Assembly (NCBI GenBank): GCA_017559855.1
Contig: JAFYQP010000002.1
Coordinates: 1 to 52,600 of the forward strand
Reading direction: 5' to 3'
Source: Clostridia bacterium
GTDB taxonomy: Bacteria; Bacillota; Clostridia; Oscillospirales; JAAYXM01
Length of the DNA: 52,600 nucleotides
A program made the translations under genes and the position numbers. Below are positions 49,782 through 52,600 of this stretch, piece after piece (positions within the stretch are counted from its first letter, which is position 1; every line of letters begins with the position of its first letter). The notes under the pieces were generated by a model, which did not search any database, was not told where the DNA came from, and worked only from the letters and a program-made list of their open reading frames with translations.

Positions 49782-51029
49782 TTATTTTTTTGCGGTTTCG
49801 TTTATAAATTCCGACCGGAATTTTGAGTACATAATTTTTTGCTTACTGTAAAGACTTGTATAGCCGGAGAGCATATAACTCACCGAACAGATAATGAGTA
49901 AAAACGGTGCAAGTTCCATACCGAAAAGTTCAACACCGATTAAAAATGAGGTAATGGGACAATTTGTAACACCGCAGAACACCGCAACCATCGAGAGAGC
50001 TGCACAGAACGAGGCGTCCAGGCCGATAATGGGACCCGCGACCGCACCAAACGTTGCTCCGATAAAGAACGACGGCACGATCTCGCCGCCTTTGAATGCC
50101 GCCGCCAGAGTTATTGAGGTAAACACAATTTTAAATGCGAACGCAAGGGGATGTGCTTCCCCGCTGAGTGCCTTCTGTATTACGTCCGTACCTGCACCAA
50201 GATAATCACGGGTACCGATAAGAAGAGTTATAACAATGATAATACAAGAGCCGCACACGGTTCTTAAGTAATCGTTTTTAATGAATTTTTCGCCAAGACT
50301 GTTTGTCTTACTGAGAGTTTTACAGAAAATATAACTTACAACCGCACAGGCACCGCCAATAATTGCCACTTGAACCATAGGAATTGGTGAAAGGTTTGGA
50401 ATGATTGAAACACCATTCCATACATGTTCAAGTCCCAGCCAATGGGAAATGACGGTAGCGGTAAGTGCAGAAATCGCACAGGGCACAAGTGCCGCATAGT
50501 ACATAACGCCGACGCTTACCACCTCAAGAGAGAAAATCGCCGCCGCTATGGGTGTGCCGAAGACCGCCGCAAAGCAAGCACTCATACCGCACATTGTAAT
50601 TATGTTCATATCCTTAGTGTCAAGTTTGAACAGTTTTCCGAATGCCTGACCGATACTGCCACCCATTTGAAGAGCGGCGCCTTCACGACCTGCAGAGCCG
50701 CCGAAAAGATGCGTTATAATGGTTGATATAAAGATAAGCGGAGTCATACGGAAGGGAACGTTCTCCTCAGACCTGACGGCCAGAAGCACAAGGTTTGTAT
50801 CCTGCCGTGTTCCCTTTGCAAGTTTATGGTACAAAAATACAATCACAATACCTGCAAGGGGCAATAAATAAATAATCCAGGTTTTCCAAAGGCGGACGGT
50901 CTCTACCATACCAAGCAGCCAATAGAAAGCACAGCCAACAAGGCCGACCACGGTGCCGAGCAGTATTGCAATACCAACCCACTTTAAAAAAATTATCCCG
51001 TTTTGGTATATTTCTTTGAGCCTTTCCAT
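49782..51029 (-). CDS. ClC-family anion channel or antiporter
   Basis: A 415-residue ClC protein, shorter than E. coli ClcA and lacking CBS domains. The gating Glu is Glu116 in GGSAGREGAALQMGGS. FGTPIAAAIFSLEV and FKGGEIVPSFFIGATFGAVAGP are the other conserved loops. The GSGIP motif of chloride transporters is replaced by TRQDTNLVLL. That replacement and GREGAALQ hint at the divergent branch holding fluoride exporters, but a fluoride riboswitch is not seen in the 26-base gap upstream. Ion identity is open. Confidence 0.85.
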   Translation of the reverse strand: MERLKEIYQNGIIFLKWVGIAILLGTVVGLVGCAFYWLLGMVETVRLWKTWIIYLLPLAGIVIVFLYHKLAKGTRQDTNLVLLAVRSEENVPFRMTPLIFISTIITHLFGGSAGREGAALQMGGSIGQAFGKLFKLDTKDMNIITMCGMSACFAAVFGTPIAAAIFSLEVVSVGVMYYAALVPCAISALTATVISHWLGLEHVWNGVSIIPNLSPIPMVQVAIIGGACAVVSYIFCKTLSKTNSLGEKFIKNDYLRTVCGSCIIIVITLLIGTRDYLGAGTDVIQKALSGEAHPLAFAFKIVFTSITLAAAFKGGEIVPSFFIGATFGAVAGPIIGLDASFCAALSMVAVFCGVTNCPITSFLIGVELFGMELAPFLLIICSVSYMLSGYTSLYSKQKIMYSKFRSEFINETAKK

Positions 51030-51055
51030 AATTCGGCTCCTCTCCTGCTGATTAA

Positions 51056-51961
51056 TTAAAAGTAAATCTCAAGATCCTTTTTCATTGCAAGGGCAGCCTC
51101 TCGTGCCGCATCCTTAAAGTCCGCACCGGTTTTCTTCCAAGCGTAAATAATTCCGCGGGATGAGTTGATAATAGCACCGAGACCGTTTTTATCAAAAGCA
51201 CCCTTAAGGTCCTCTGCGGTGGCACCCTGTGCACCGTAACCGGGAACTAAGAAGAAACTGTTCGGGCATGATGCACGAAGTTCTGTAAGTTCACGGGGAT
51301 GGGTTGCACCCACAACGAATCCGACGGATGAATAGCCGTACTCACCCACAACGCTCTCACCAAGTTTGGAAACCGCTTCTGCCATTGTGCGGTAGATTGT
51401 CTTATCTCCTACCACAAGGTCCTGAAGTTCACTTGATGAGGGATTGGAGGTCTTAACTAAAACGAACATACTCTTGTCGTATTCCTTGCAAAGATTTATA
51501 AAAGGATTAAGACCGTCAGAGCCGAGATATCCATTTACGGTAACGCAATCCGCACCAAAGGGAGCAATTTTCTCACCTGCAATTTCAACCTCGCCAAGAT
51601 ATGCCTTTGCATATGCGGTTGCGGTTGATCCGATATCGTTTCTCTTAACGTCGGCAATTATGTAAAGGCCTTTTTCCTTTGCATACTGCATTGTGCGTTT
51701 TAAAACCTCAACGCCCTCCGGACCGTACATTTCATAGTATGCAGACTGGGGTTTTACCGCAGGAATAATATCGCAAACAGAGTCGATAATCCCTGTGTTA
51801 AACTCATAAATCGCCTCAGCTGCCGCCTTTAAGTTCTTACCATACTTCTCAACGTTTCTTGCAAGAAGTTCGGGGGGCATCTGCTCTAAATTCGGGTCCA
51901 GTCCCACAACGGTGGGGTTCTTTTTCTGGATAATCTTTTTGATAAGTAAATCCATTGACAT
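51056..51961 (-). CDS. pyrF: Orotidine 5'-phosphate decarboxylase, type 2
   Basis: A 301-residue barrel enzyme for the last step of UMP synthesis. The longer type-2 form is shown by VVGLDPNLEQMP, the catalytic ADVKRNDIGSTATAYAKAYL and VPGYGAQGATAEDL. The ATG at 51961 follows GGGAGAG. It lies 17 bases after pyrC and 26 before the ClC gene, so all are likely one transcript. Confidence 0.96.
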   Translation of the reverse strand: MSMDLLIKKIIQKKNPTVVGLDPNLEQMPPELLARNVEKYGKNLKAAAEAIYEFNTGIIDSVCDIIPAVKPQSAYYEMYGPEGVEVLKRTMQYAKEKGLYIIADVKRNDIGSTATAYAKAYLGEVEIAGEKIAPFGADCVTVNGYLGSDGLNPFINLCKEYDKSMFVLVKTSNPSSSELQDLVVGDKTIYRTMAEAVSKLGESVVGEYGYSSVGFVVGATHPRELTELRASCPNSFFLVPGYGAQGATAEDLKGAFDKNGLGAIINSSRGIIYAWKKTGADFKDAAREAALAMKKDLEIYF

Positions 51962-51978
51962 TTTAAAACTCTCCCTTT

Positions 51979-52600
51979 TTATTTAATCTTTCCGTTTTCA
52001 AGTACAATTTTGCCTGAAACAATTGTATATTCGGCAGCACCATATAAGGTGGCTCCGATGTAAGGCGTGTTTTTCGCCTTGGATACGATTTCATCTTCTT
52101 TTACGGTAAATGCTTTGTTTGTGTCAAAAATTACAATATCGGCAGGTCCACCCACCGCCAGGTATCCCGCATCAATTCCGATAATCTCCGCCGGACGATA
52201 AGTCATACAAGCGAGAATGTCTGTAAGTGACATTTTGCCCTTTCGGTAAAGTTCTGTTATCGCAACGGGAAGCGATGTTTCAAAACCTAAAATTCCGTTG
52301 GGTGCAGATTCAAAATCTTTTGCCTTTTCGTCTGCGTGGTGAGGTGCGTGGTCGGTAACTATTGCGTCGATCGTACCGTCTGAAAGTCCCTCGATAATCG
52401 CCTGAAGGTCGTCCTCGGTACGAAGTGGCGGATTCATTTTTGCCATGGTACCGAGTCTTTCACACGCCTCTTCGGTAAGTGAGAAGTAATGCGGACAGGT
52501 CTCACAAGTTACTTTGATTCCGCGTTTTTTTGCATCTCGCACCAAAGCGACCGAGCCTCTTGTGCTCACGTGGGCGATGTGGATATGTGCATCCACGGTA
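51979..52600 (-). CDS. pyrC: Dihydroorotase (C-terminal half, cut by window edge)
   Basis: The visible 206 residues are the second half of a class I dihydroorotase, which closes carbamoyl-aspartate to dihydroorotate. Metal and substrate segments include HIHIAHVSTRGSVALVRDAK, CETCPHYFSLTEEA, AKMNPPLRTEDDLQAI and DAIVTDHAPHHADEKAKDFE. The start lies beyond base 52600 and is not in view. It is followed by pyrF. Confidence 0.95.
   Translation of the reverse strand, partial: TVDAHIHIAHVSTRGSVALVRDAKKRGIKVTCETCPHYFSLTEEACERLGTMAKMNPPLRTEDDLQAIIEGLSDGTIDAIVTDHAPHHADEKAKDFESAPNGILGFETSLPVAITELYRKGKMSLTDILACMTYRPAEIIGIDAGYLAVGGPADIVIFDTNKAFTVKEDEIVSKAKNTPYIGATLYGAAEYTIVSGKIVLENGKIK

Noticed and set aside
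51030-51055. Fluoride riboswitch before the ClC gene
   Set aside because: The 26-base gap is too short and holds only a ribosome site.
1-52600. CRISPR array, prophage, insertion sequence, toxin-antitoxin or defence cassette
   Set aside because: I saw no regularly spaced repeats, integrase, transposase, capsid gene or recognised toxin-antitoxin pair; gene density and style are even throughout.

Overview
The window looks like chromosome of a low-to-mid GC Firmicute (Bacillota), most likely an uncultured member of class Clostridia. The inference rests on gene families and their order, because there is no rRNA gene. The markers are PyrK paired with a PyrDB-type PyrD, the redox repressor Rex, DarA-HolB-RicT, YqhQ (DUF1385), RimO-PgsA-RecA-RecX linkage, CsaB with an SLH-domain protein, strong AGGAGG ribosome sites and sigma-A-type promoters. 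I see no phage, insertion sequence, CRISPR array, tRNA or recognisable defence island. It is mostly housekeeping DNA with a cell-envelope region in the middle.

Layout. Positions 1-3,900: wecC (UDP-ManNAc dehydrogenase), an unknown 68-residue protein and transketolase. Positions 4,000-6,750: rpsO-pnp with a structured leader and two long intercistronic hairpins. Positions 6,800-15,400: a SpoVB/MurJ-type flippase converging on a leftward operon femX-alr-speA-darA-holB-ricT, then a GNAT-mutarotase fusion. Positions 15,400-23,500: a CBS protein, a leftward operon for a cell-wall polymer (GT4-CsaB fusion, a second glycosyltransferase, VanZ, a deacetylase-like protein) and, from an overlapping divergent promoter, DUF4330 and an O-antigen-ligase-like polymerase. 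Positions 23,500-26,060: a 304-bp inverted-repeat element, then a two-component system. Positions 26,200-29,300: SLH protein, rex and isocitrate dehydrogenase (leftward). Positions 29,300-29,770: a long intergenic region with three adjacent DnaA-box matches. Positions 29,770-44,340: one long leftward block. An apparent ten-gene operon (lipoprotein, response regulator, histidine kinase, yqhQ, prmC, recA, recX, rimO, pgsA, cysS) is followed after a hairpin by polA-rimI-tsaD. Positions 44,490-48,960 rightward: pyrK, pyrD, a histidine phosphatase-GNAT fusion and a second flippase. Positions 49,000-52,600 leftward: pyrC (cut by the window edge), pyrF, a ClC transporter and an SDR oxidoreductase.

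How the genes fit together. CsaB pyruvylates secondary cell-wall polymers, and SLH domains bind that pyruvylated polymer. The glycosyltransferases, Wzy-like polymerase, flippases, WecC, VanZ and SLH protein therefore read as parts of one surface-anchoring scheme. The pyr genes give four steps or subunits of UMP synthesis, split over two convergent units.

No single new system stands out. The strongest leads are the 304-bp inverted-repeat element, the rpsO-pnp hairpins, the DnaA-box cluster, the interlocked divergent promoters, and the fused proteins. Several starts were moved to the ATG that follows a Shine-Dalgarno sequence, because an upstream GTG lay inside that sequence.
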